Part shown: one piece after another, positions 8,817-16,153 of the stretch | Position numbering within the stretch: position 1 is the stretch's first letter | Layout of the letters: each line of letters begins with the position of its first letter | Assembly (NCBI GenBank): GCA_026770615.1 | Contig: MU631893.1 | Location: forward strand, 31,307 to 47,597 | Reading direction: 5' to 3' | DNA length: 16,291 bases | Source: Pavlovales sp. CCMP2436 | Taxonomy: Eukaryota > Haptophyta > Pavlovophyceae > Pavlovales | The notes under the pieces: generated by a model | Database searches by the model: none | Seen by the model: the letters and a program-made list of their open reading frames with translations, nothing else | Told to the model about the DNA's origin: nothing | Program-made: the position numbers and the translations under genes

Positions 8817-8930
8817 ATGCACACGAAGTGGGCTCCGACCGTCGAGGAGGGCTCTATTCGACAACAGCTATCGACACTTAGCGCGCAGGGGCGAACGATG
8901 TCTAAGGGCGAACGATGTCTACTTCTTTGA
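8817..8930 (+). pseudogene. Remnant of the transposase N-terminus in the MITE
   Basis: A 37-codon frame beginning at ATG 8817 contains APTVEEGS...AQGRT. The large element's protein has the similar order GTVDEGT...AGAKN near its start. At DNA level accgtcga-gagggc and gcgcgcaggggcgaa-gatg are shared (8838 and 8881 here; 9447 and 9484 there). A 15-bp direct repeat gggcgaacgatgtct (8889-8903, 8906-8920) lies at the end. The frame stops at 8930 and makes no useful protein. Confidence 0.55.
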
Positions 8931-8995
8931 CCCGGCCACCGCTTTTCCCCTCCCCAGTGCGGAATCGCGCCACTAATTCGGATTTCGACCCCTGT

Positions 8996-9076
8996 AAACA
9001 AACCATACTACGTCATAGCGGTGAGTCTGGGGTGAGGTTTAGCAGTCTAGACCTGGCTACAGGTTCGCCTTCGTAC
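8996..9076. other. Spacer between the two transposon insertions
   Basis: This 81-bp stretch of pre-insertion DNA lies between the right CTGT duplication of the MITE and the left TAAT duplication of the large element. No motif was recognised. Without the insertions it would join 8532 on the left and 13127 on the right. Confidence 0.6.
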
Positions 9077-9169
9077 TAATGGGTCGAAATCCGAATTAGT
9101 GGCCAGTCCGGGGGGAAATCGCGAAAAAATCCGGTGAAAATCCTCCGGAGCAACTCAGGAACCGGCGGG

Positions 9170-9238
9170 GGTGCACAAAAGTTAGTTGCAGATTCGTAAA
9201 TGGGGCGGCGCCCCATTTACAACTAACTTTTGTGCACC
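9170..9238. repeat. Subterminal palindrome of the large transposon
   Basis: Outer arms of 19 bp (9170-9188 and 9220-9238, ggtgcacaaaagttagttg and its complement) enclose an inner palindrome, gtaaatggggcg/cgccccatttac (9196-9220). It corresponds to the MITE palindrome but lacks one arm copy. Confidence 0.88.
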
Positions 9239-9397
9239 TCTCTTTTCGCTTCCGAACGCTAAGAATCGGAAATGTTAGTTACATTTGAAAATGTCGCGTG
9301 TGCCGAATTTGGCTGTGCACCTCTCTTTTCGCTTCCGAACGCTAAGAATCGGAAATGTTAGTTACATTTGAAAATGTCGCGTGTGCCGAATTTGGCT
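9232..9397 (+). repeat. Perfect 83-bp tandem duplication in the transposon leader
   Basis: Units 9232-9314 and 9315-9397 are identical base for base, from gtgcacctctcttttcgctt to gccgaatttggct. They lie between the palindrome and the ATG at 9427, so the promoter or 5' UTR of the transposase is doubled. The MITE has only one, diverged, copy (about 8730-8790). Perfect identity points to a very recent duplication. Confidence 0.95.
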
Positions 9398-9426
9398 AGC
9401 TGAGCGCAGCGCGCGATCGGGGGGGC

Positions 9427-12400
9427 ATGGCGCCTTCGAGAGGCACCGTCGATGAGGGCACCGTCGACGGCGTTCGCTACAAGCGCGCAGGGGCGAAGAA
9501 TGCCCACATCTTCGTCCCGTCGGCGGGGTCCACCGGCGGGGTCCAGAAGTACACCATCCGTACCAAGGGACGCGACGGCAGACCGATCGGTCTTATCGAG
9601 GATCTCGTGCGGGCCAAGCTGGCCAAGCTGCTCTTGCTCGGCGCCGCAGCGGCAGCGCCCGCCGCCGAGCCCGTCGCCGCCAATGCGCCCGCCGCCGATT
9701 CCGACTCCGACGCTGGGCAGCGGCAGTCCAAGCGCTCTCGCAAAGGCGAGCGTGAGGCTCCCTTCAGTCCGAGCAAAGGGTTGTCTCCCTACGAGCTAGC
9801 TCGGTTTGCCGACGGGCGGCACGTGAGCACGCGCGACTGCTCATACAAGGAGCTGTCTGAATTCGTCGCATCGGTCTGGCCGCACTTCGCCGCGCTCCTC
9901 GGGCGATCACCCGAGGACGTCGAGGGTGCCATCGAGGCGCTGCAGCTCGCCTTCGCCGAGCTCATTGATGACGAAGAGGCGGTCGCTGAGCCCACGGCTA
10001 TCGAGTCGTGGCTACCGGTTCCGCCGCGAGCCGTCGGCGCAGGCGGTGCATCGGCAAGTGGTGAGAGGACGGCGGCAGGCGGTGAGAGGACAGCGGCAGG
10101 CGGCGCGGTGGCAGACGCCGCGCCGGGGGTCGCGCCCCAGCGCGCGGCGGCAGGCGGCGAGATGGCGGCGGCAGGCGTCGTGGTGGCAGGCGGCAGCTCT
10201 TCGCGTGACACGGCGCGTAACGCGAGCGACGGCGCGGCGCGGCCTGGCCCGAGCGCGCAGCCGAACGCACGAGTTGTGGCTGGCCAGGAGCTGCGCCGAA
10301 CGCTCAAGGAGGTCATCATGCTCCAGAAGTCTGGAAAAACCGCGGAGGCGCGGGGGCTCGCTGCACGCTCGCAGGCCAAGCCCTCGGAGCTCGACCCCGA
10401 GCAGGACGCGAAGCTCGCCAAGCGCGAGGCGGAGCTCGCCAAGAAGCGCGCCCAGCAGATGCGCACGGACTTCTTCTCTCTCGGCAGCTGGAGCCTCACC
10501 GCCGACGTGCTCGAGCGGTTCCTCAGCACGCCCGAGGTCAAGCAGCTCATGCCCGGCGGGGTAGCGCAGAGCCGCGCCGAGAAGAACGACGAGAAGACGG
10601 CCGCCGCCCTGCTCACCGCAGCCAAGAGCTTCTTCGGCGACATCATGTCGACCAAGGGCCGCCGCTCGGATTCTGATATGAACGCGTTCTGGGCGGCGAT
10701 CACCGCGCTGATGCCCGCCGGCCTCATCGACGGCCGCGGCGGCGCGTCGGCTGCGCGTATCCTCGGCGTCCACCACCGAGTCATCAAGAAGGGCGTCGAG
10801 GTGCGAGCTGGGCTTGAGGAGCACGGCAAGGGCTGGGTCCTGCTGCACTACAGCGCCCACCAAGACCGCGTCGACCTGCGGCTGCTCACCGAGTGGTGGC
10901 ACTCGGATGAGGGCTCCACCGAGGACAACCAGAACAAGGAGCCTGTCCGAGTGTACCTCCCCGGCGACCACCGCGGCCGCCTCGGCGCGGCACGGCGCGC
11001 GGCGGCTCGCGTGTCGGCGCCAGTGACCGAGGGCGGCGCCGGGGCGGGCGGCGCAGGCGGCCAGGCGGCAGGCGGCACGGTGGCAGGCGGCGCGGCCCAC
11101 ACGTCGGCCGGGACGGAAACAGGTATAATCTCCTCAATATTTACGTATTATTACTATTATTATTATTATTCAGAGGAAGACAAAAATAAACGTTATTATT
11201 ATGATCATCATTATTGTTGTTGTTGTTGTTATTGTTGTTGTTATTGTTATTGTTGTTGTTATTCTTATTCTTCTTCTTCTTCTTCTTCTTCTTATTACTA
11301 CTATTACTATTATTATTATTATTATTATCGGCAGGCGGCGCGGAGGCAGGCGGCGCGGGGGCAGGTGGCGACTCTGCGCGTGGCGCGAGCGACGGCGCGG
11401 CGCGGCCTGGCGCTGCGCAGCCCGGCGAGGAGGAGACGCGCTCCTACTGCATCCACTGGCGGCGCGCGCAGATCAGCAGCAACAAGGACGCGCTCATCGC
11501 ATTTCGGGAATCTCCTCAGGCAAGGATGCTCGCCGAAGCGACCAAGACGGCCAGGCGGCCCGACGGCGTCGCGGTCGGCGTCAAGCTCCTGGTGAAGGGG
11601 CGCTGCCCGTGCATCAAGCCGCGCCGCTCGGCGGAGTGCGACTGCAAGATCTGCTCGGTCGTGCACCACAACCTGCCCATCTTCAACAAGTCGCGGCAGA
11701 TCTGGCGGAAGCACGCCGAGCAGACGGGCGAGTGCGTCTGCGGCACCTGCTCGGAGCCCGACACGAGGGCGGCGTGGCTCGGCATGTCCAAGTCGCTGCG
11801 GGCGCTCGAGTCCACGCTCCTCCCGTGCGGCAAGGTCCCCTACCCGCAGATCTCCTTCGCCGAGGGCCCACTCTTCGCGATGTACCACCGCGCGTGCACG
11901 CGCGGCGACTGCGGGCACGCCAAGCCGCTGGCCTTCCGGCCTCTGTGTCCGGGCCGCGCGGGTGGCAATGACACGCCGTGCGGCTGGGCGAGAGCGTTCC
12001 CCAAGCAGTGCCCGATCGAGTACTCCGAGACCGACCGCATGCGCTGGCACGCCTGGGAGCCGCGCCTGAGGGGAACGAGCAAGGACGACTCCCCTTACAT
12101 GGCGGATGAGCTCGTGCCGCGCGACGGCCCCCGCGCGCAGTTCATCGGCGAGCTTCGCACAGCAGTCGAGGCGTACCTGCCGCACATCTGGGAGGTGCGG
12201 CTCATGCGACACGCGTGCCGGCTGATGGAGGCGCGCAAGGACCAGGTGACCGCCACGCGGCACAGCGACTACGCCTCGCAGCTGCCGATCGTGCGCGCGA
12301 GCACCGGCACGTGCCAGAGCAAGGAGTCGATCAACAACTGCGTGAGCGTGATCGGGTTCAAGCCGCGCGACGTCGAGGTGCCGCTTCGCCGCCCTGCTGA

Positions 12401-12883
12401 GGGTACTCGCACCGCACGTCGGCAGACCGTTCTCATCGCGTTCGGCATGTTTGACAACTCGTACAAGGCCGACGCGCGCTCGAGTTCGCCGGCGGGCTCG
12501 ACAAGGACACGCTCGTCGCGTTCAGGGTGGAGTCGGACCAGCACACCATCGAGGGTTGCGTCTGGCTCGCTCTGCTCGATGGCAAAGCGTTCGCCCTGGA
12601 GCAAGACGAGCTTCACGCCGGGCAGCACTTTCAGAAGGACTGGACCGTTGTGCTAGGGCACTGGTTCTCCCTTGCGCGCACCGATGCTGCGAACGGCACG
12701 CGGATCTACAAGGCGCTCGCGGAGCAGGCCCTGTTCAACGTACAGGCAATGATCAAGCTCGATGGCATCCGCTTCATCCAAAACGTGCCGAAGCGAACGC
12801 GCGCCAGCACGGCCGACTGGTACAAGAACAACGAGTTTTCGCTCCATCGCGATATGTACCAGATCCTGGTCAACAGCATCTAG
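9427..12883 (+). CDS. Putative transposase, two exons, one apparent frameshift
   Basis: The sole gene of the 4-kb element is presumed to cut and join its termini. Exon 1 is 9427-11122 (565 codons plus one base) and exon 2 is 11335-12883. Both splice sites are in phase 1, and the joined protein is about 1,080 residues. In order it has a basic N-terminal block (MAPSRGTVDEGTVDGVRYKR), an Ala/Gly linker, a central domain with WWHSDEGSTEDNQNK near residues 490-505, a second Ala/Gly linker at the splice junction, then Cys clusters (CPCIKP...CDCKIC, CVCGTC, CTRGDCGH, roughly residues 655-760) and a C-terminal domain with HSDYASQL. At about 12470-12482 the frame changes from YKADA to LEFAGGLDKDTLV, as if one base were missing; this may be a true lesion or a sequencing error. 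A DDE-type triad cannot be assigned with confidence, and I cannot place the family. Confidence 0.75.
11123..11334 (+). other. Transposase intron made largely of triplet microsatellites
   Basis: This 212-bp GT-AG intron (aaacag|gtataatc ... atcggcag|gcggcg) is about three-quarters simple repeats: runs of TAT/ATT, then TTG, then TTC, then TAT again. Because the repeats are triplets without stops, both forward frames read through it as poly-Tyr/Cys/Ser or poly-Leu. The sharp change from over 70% GC to AT-rich sequence, and the matching phase on both sides, mark it as an intron. Confidence 0.88.
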
Positions 12884-13065
12884 CTCAGATTAGCCGCCCA
12901 CGGCACGCAAGTGCTGCTGCCCTGCCCGGCTGACTGACCGCTCTGAGTCTGACTGTCATATCTATTAAGATTATATCATTTAAATAGTTAATAATATAAA
13001 TTTATATTAATTAATTTAAATAAATAAATAATTTTTTTGATATTTTTTTTAATAATTTTTAAATG
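12884..13065 (+). other. AT-rich 3' tail of the large transposon
   Basis: After the stop codon (12881-12883) come about 70 bp of ordinary sequence and then about 100 bp of almost pure A and T (about 12958-13062), including ATTTAAATA-like and AATAAATAAATAA runs. This likely contains the polyadenylation site of the transposase mRNA. No second gene is present. Confidence 0.6.
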
Positions 13066-13234
13066 TGGGCGCTTTTCCCCCTCCCCAGTGCGGAATCGCG
13101 CCACTAATTCGGATTTCGACCCTAATTGCCAAACTTATTTTCTATATTCATTCTCATTTCCTGAATAATTATAGGTGACTTTTAGACCAAATAGACAAAT
13201 CGGCCAAATCGCACTGCAGTGATCTAGACAGGCG

Positions 13235-15175
13235 TCAGGCTGCCTCCGCTTCTGACACCGCGGGTTCTCCGCCTTCAAGCACCGACACTGACGCGGACCG
13301 CGTGTGCGCGACGGCCTCCTCCGCCAACCTCCGCCACCGGCTGGTGTCCTTCTCGCCCCGCCACAGCCGCGAGGCCGGGTGGGCGTAGATGCCAAAGTCA
13401 CGGACGCATTTGGACTTTGCGACGATGAGCCGCACGTGCGGCGCGAACGCGCAGCGCAGCTGGCGCAGCAGCGAAATCGCCTCCAGCAGCCCGTGGTGCG
13501 ACGAGACGCCGCCCACGTCCACCATGACCACGGTGAAGGAGCTGGAGAGCTTTTGCAGCCCCGTCGTATTCCACCCGTCAACTACCTCGTATCGGATGTC
13601 CGCGGGCCCAAACTTGCGAGCAAGCTGGATGATACTCTTGCCGATATCCACGCCCACGACCACCCCGGATCCCCCCATCGAGCGCAGGTGCTTATGCAAG
13701 AGGCGCGTGGTCGCGCCCGTGTGGCACCCGATCTCGAGCACGCTGTCGGTGGGCAGCAACGCGGCGACAGCAGCCGCGCGGTACTCGGCCACGCCGTGCG
13801 CGCCAATGTAGATGGTCGGCAGCGCTACCCCCGACGCGCGCGCCCAGTCGGGAGCTAGCGCCAGGGCCTCCGCGGCAAGCGGAAGAGCCTCCACGGGCGC
13901 GGGCGCGTCCTCGGCTGCTGCGCCATTTTCGTTTTTCTGCGCAGGGGCCGACGCGCACAAAGCATTCTCCTGTAGCGCAAGCCCGCTCTGCACCGCGTGC
14001 ACAAACTTGCTGGCGTCGACCCAGTGAGAGGCCAGCATCGTGAGCGCGCGGCTTTTGATCACGATCTGCCGGAAAGAGGTGCCGAAGAGCGAGCAGAGGG
14101 CGCCGATAAAGGCCACCTGGTCGAGCACTAGGTCGTTACCTGAAATCAGCTGTGTGTGTGTGTGTGTATGTGTGTGTCGGGGGAGGGGGGGGGGCAGACA
14201 GTGAGAGCAGGCAGTGGACTGCAGACAGTCAATGGGTAGTAGGCAACGACTAGAGCAGGGCGAGGGACAGGGAAGGGCAATGGGGAGGTCTAGGGCAATA
14301 GCTCATACAGTACAAGTACTATAGGCCTTTAGGGAGGAAGAGGGGGGGGGGTCTATCAAGTCCCACAGTCCCTAAGTAACTTCCGGTTCCGTAAGTAACT
14401 ATAGTTCCATACGTTGATATCGAGAGTAGGGCGAGGGACAGGGAAGAGCGATAGGTCTAGGGCAATGATGGGATGGGGGGGGGCAGACAGCCAGGGCGGA
14501 TATCAGGGCGAGCCAATATGGGGGGCGAAGAGGGAGGGCGAGGAGGGAAGATGATAGCAGTCCCGTTTGCATCGCCGTCATGGACTCCCGTGAGGGTACA
14601 CACCTACTCTAATTATTGTAAAACACACACACACACACACACACGTACATACATATGCATATACATATACATATAGGTCATTGAGAGGTCTAGGGCAATG
14701 ATACGTTGATGTCGATGAAGGCCATGTCGAAGTGGACACCCAGGCCGAGCAGGAAGCTCACGTCGCGCACGTCGCCGCAGACAGTCTCCACGTGTGCGAC
14801 CTCGCACTGCAGCGCGGAGCCCTTGCGCTGCATGTCCACGTGCACGATCCGGCCGCCAGCGCCGCGCGTGCGTGCGGCCAGCGCGTGCAGCGCGGCCTCG
14901 GGTAGGCCGCCTAAGACCAATACCTTGTCCCCGCGGCGGGCCGTGTGCTCGACCGCCGTCGCGTACTCAAAGGCAGACGCCGCGCAGGCAAGCTTCACCG
15001 GCGGCGCGGCACGCCTGCGGCTGCGCTCCCCCGGTAGGTGCGGCCCAACGGTGGCGGGGGCAGGCCGCCCGGCAGCGGATTTACCCAACCTCCGCCGCCG
15101 GCTGGCCCAGCGCGCGGCGGCCAGGGTGGCAGCCAGGGCGATGAGGCCCGCGGAGAGCGCGAGGCCGAGCCGCAT
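13235..15175 (-). CDS. Membrane-anchored protein with two methyltransferase-like domains
   Basis: The gene has two exons on the - strand, 15175-14705 and 14149-13235, both splice junctions in phase 0, giving 461 residues. Residues 1-23 (MRLGLALSAGLIALAATLAA and on) are a hydrophobic signal anchor followed by RRRR, so the protein probably sits in a membrane facing the cytosol or lumen. Domain 1 has KVLVLGG (84-90), VHVD (about 101) and FDMAFIDIN (149-157). Domain 2 has VLEIGCHTG (about 284-292), VVGVDIG (about 311-317) and FTVVMVDVGG (about 352). These are SAM-binding motif I, the ribose-binding acidic end of strand 2 and motif IV of class I methyltransferases. The glycine-poor motif I of domain 1 suggests that only domain 2 binds SAM. 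The substrate is unknown. The start ATG at 15173-15175 is the first that gives the signal anchor. Confidence 0.85.
14150..14704 (-). other. Methyltransferase intron with internal repeats
   Basis: This 555-bp intron starts GTATCATTG on the - strand after FIDIN, and its acceptor is a long CA run ending CAG directly before CTG ATT TCA (LIS). Using this AG rather than the later TTTCAG keeps phase 0 and joins the motif IV strand to its helix. The + strand text has ggtctagggcaat three times (near 14286, 14452 and 14687), related gagggacagggaag blocks and gggcagacag twice, plus G runs and CA/TA microsatellites. Confidence 0.85.
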
Positions 15176-15491
15176 ATCTCGCCCGCGCGCGCGGTGCAGG
15201 CGGCGAGCGACGGCGGAGGCCCCGAACTGAGCGGGCCACGTGAGCTCGAGCGTCGGCTGAATTTGGCTGAATAAATTCAGCCGCGTCGCGAAGTTGAAGC
15301 AGCAGGGGGTTCAAGTCGAAGGTGTTGTTCGTGCGCGGCTTCGTGCGCGGTTCGTGGCAGCTCGGGGGGACAGGCCGCCACACAACCACCGCCACAGCCA
15401 CTGCCACCGCCGTCCGTGTGCAGCCCAGGCGTCCGCCACACATCCGTCGCCGTCTACCACAGCCGCACGTGCGCGCCCCGGCCGATCTCAC
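15176..15491. promoter_or_regulatory. Shared intergenic region of the divergent gene pair
   Basis: The start codons of the methyltransferase (-) and the dolichyldiphosphatase (+) are 316 bp apart, so the promoters and 5' leaders of both must lie or begin here. No TATA box is clear. The region is GC-rich except for ataaattcag near 15271, and a perfect inverted repeat lies near its left third. Open frames that run through it on either strand start at non-ATG codons and lack family similarity. Confidence 0.5.
15254..15283. promoter_or_regulatory. 11-bp-arm inverted repeat between divergent genes
   Basis: cggctgaattt (15254-15264) and aaattcagccg (15273-15283) are perfect complements around an 8-base loop. 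The loop, ggctgaat, is itself a direct repeat of the left arm. A palindrome centred between two divergent genes could be a binding site for a dimeric regulator, or a hairpin in the leader of the + strand gene. It is the only AT-containing palindrome in the interval. Confidence 0.45.
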
Positions 15492-16142
15492 ATGGGGAAG
15501 GTGCCGTTCGCGCTCACCTTCGTGCGCTACGAGGAGGGCGACTCGGTCGGCTACGCGGCGGCGCTGCTCTCCCTCGCGCCCATCTTCATCATCGTCGCGT
15601 ACGCAGCGCTGCTCGTGGGCCGGCGGGAGCTGCACACTTGCTTCCTCTTCGCCGGGCAGATGGCAAACCTCGTGCTCAACTCTCTGCTCAAGCGCACGTT
15701 CCGCTCGCCACGCCCACTGGGCTCGGACCGGAGCGACTCTGGGATGCCGTCTGACCACGCCCAGTTCATGGCCTTTTGGGCAGTCTACATCTGCCTTTTC
15801 TTGAAGCGTAATGTCCGCTTCCTCTCGCGCCCCGGATGGCGCGCCACCCTCGGCGCGGCCGTCGCGACACTGGCGCTGCTCGTCGCACTCTCGCGCGTGT
15901 ACTTAGGCTATCATACTGCCGAGCAGGTAGCGGCCGGGCTATGCATCGGTGCGCTCAGCGGCAGCGCCTGGTACCACTTGTACGAGGCGGCGCTTCGGCC
16001 GAACGCCGCGCGCGTATTGCGGAGCATTCGGCCGCTAAGCAGCTACTTGCACCTCCGAGACTGCTCTCACCTGGAGGACGTCGTGTCTTGGGAGGCCGAG
16101 AGCATGGCGGCAGACGTTCGGGCCCGCCGCTCGGCTGACTAA
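15492..16142 (+). CDS. DOLPP1: Dolichyldiphosphatase (PAP2 family)
   Basis: This enzyme hydrolyses dolichyl diphosphate to dolichyl phosphate on the lumenal side of the ER, recycling the lipid carrier for N-glycosylation. ATG at 15492 gives 216 residues, close to the roughly 240 usual for the family. The upstream in-frame extension is low-complexity and starts at TTG, so I did not use it. The lipid phosphatase signature is complete: K-x6-RP in KRTFRSPRP (residues about 70-78), PSDH (about 88-91) and SRVYLGYHTAEQV (about 139-151), with the catalytic His. FVRYEEGD and RRELHTCFLFAG match the N-terminal part of animal and yeast enzymes. About four hydrophobic segments fit an ER membrane protein. 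The only oddity is PSDH where animals have PSSH. Dispersed repeat copy B begins 11 bases after the stop, so the 3' end of the mRNA may include it. Confidence 0.95.
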   Translation: MGKVPFALTFVRYEEGDSVGYAAALLSLAPIFIIVAYAALLVGRRELHTCFLFAGQMANLVLNSLLKRTFRSPRPLGSDRSDSGMPSDHAQFMAFWAVYICLFLKRNVRFLSRPGWRATLGAAVATLALLVALSRVYLGYHTAEQVAAGLCIGALSGSAWYHLYEAALRPNAARVLRSIRPLSSYLHLRDCSHLEDVVSWEAESMAADVRARRSAD

Positions 16143-16153
16143 TAGTAAGATTA

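Larger units (their letters stand above)
8533..8991 (+). mobile_element. Non-autonomous MITE-like TIR element
   Basis: The 459-bp element starts gggtcgaaatccgaatta (8533) and ends with the inverse, taattcggatttcgaccc (8991). It is flanked by CTGT at 8529-8532 and 8992-8995, a 4-bp target duplication. Its first about 220 bp match the 5' end of the large transposon at 9081, including a subterminal palindrome, and its last about 55 bp match that element's 3' end. Between these lies a short coding remnant. The simplest reading is internal deletion of a full-length relative. It can only move if a transposase is supplied elsewhere, and the neighbouring 4-kb element is the obvious candidate source. 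Confidence 0.9.
9081..13122 (+). mobile_element. 4.0-kb TIR DNA transposon, superfamily not identified
   Basis: The element begins gggtcgaaatccgaatta at 9081 and ends with the exact inverse at 13122. The perfect TIR is 23 bp, followed by partly similar G-rich sequence. TAAT lies at 9077-9080 and again at 13123-13126, a 4-bp target duplication. Inside are a subterminal palindrome, an 83-bp perfect tandem duplication, one long two-exon gene in + orientation and an AT-rich 3' tail. The MITE at 8533 shares both ends and also has a 4-bp duplication, which independently supports the boundaries. The TAAT and CTGT targets exclude strict TTAA insertion (piggyBac, Kolobok) and TA insertion (Tc1/mariner), and the 4-bp size is unlike hAT (8 bp) or PIF/Harbinger (3 bp). 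Confidence 0.92.

Noticed and set aside
11214..11334. Poly-leucine N-terminus of the frame ending at 12656
   Set aside because: It is translation of TTG/TTA/TTC repeats in the intron. There is no independent gene start there.
11123..11595. Read-through of exon 1 as a 722-residue protein with Tyr/Cys/Ser runs
   Set aside because: The runs are the microsatellite intron; GT-AG sites in matching phase join the real exons, and after the intron the protein continues in another frame.
9789..12263. Long open frames on the - strand under the transposase (346, 362 and 312 codons)
   Set aside because: They are shadows of a GC-rich gene: Arg/Ala/Pro-rich low complexity, mutually overlapping, no motifs, and opposite to a well-supported + strand gene.
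13135..13234. Extension of a - strand frame beyond the methyltransferase stop
   Set aside because: It is a different frame of the same DNA; the true frame ends at TGA 13235-13237 and the rest is 3' flank.
15294..15491. 66-residue N-terminal extension of the dolichyldiphosphatase
   Set aside because: It begins at TTG, is His/Arg/Ala low complexity, and family members start close to the FVRYEEGD segment; the ATG at 15492 fits.
15081..15758. 225-codon - strand frame across the dolichyldiphosphatase start
   Set aside because: It overlaps two better supported genes, is Arg-rich low complexity, and lacks any family similarity.
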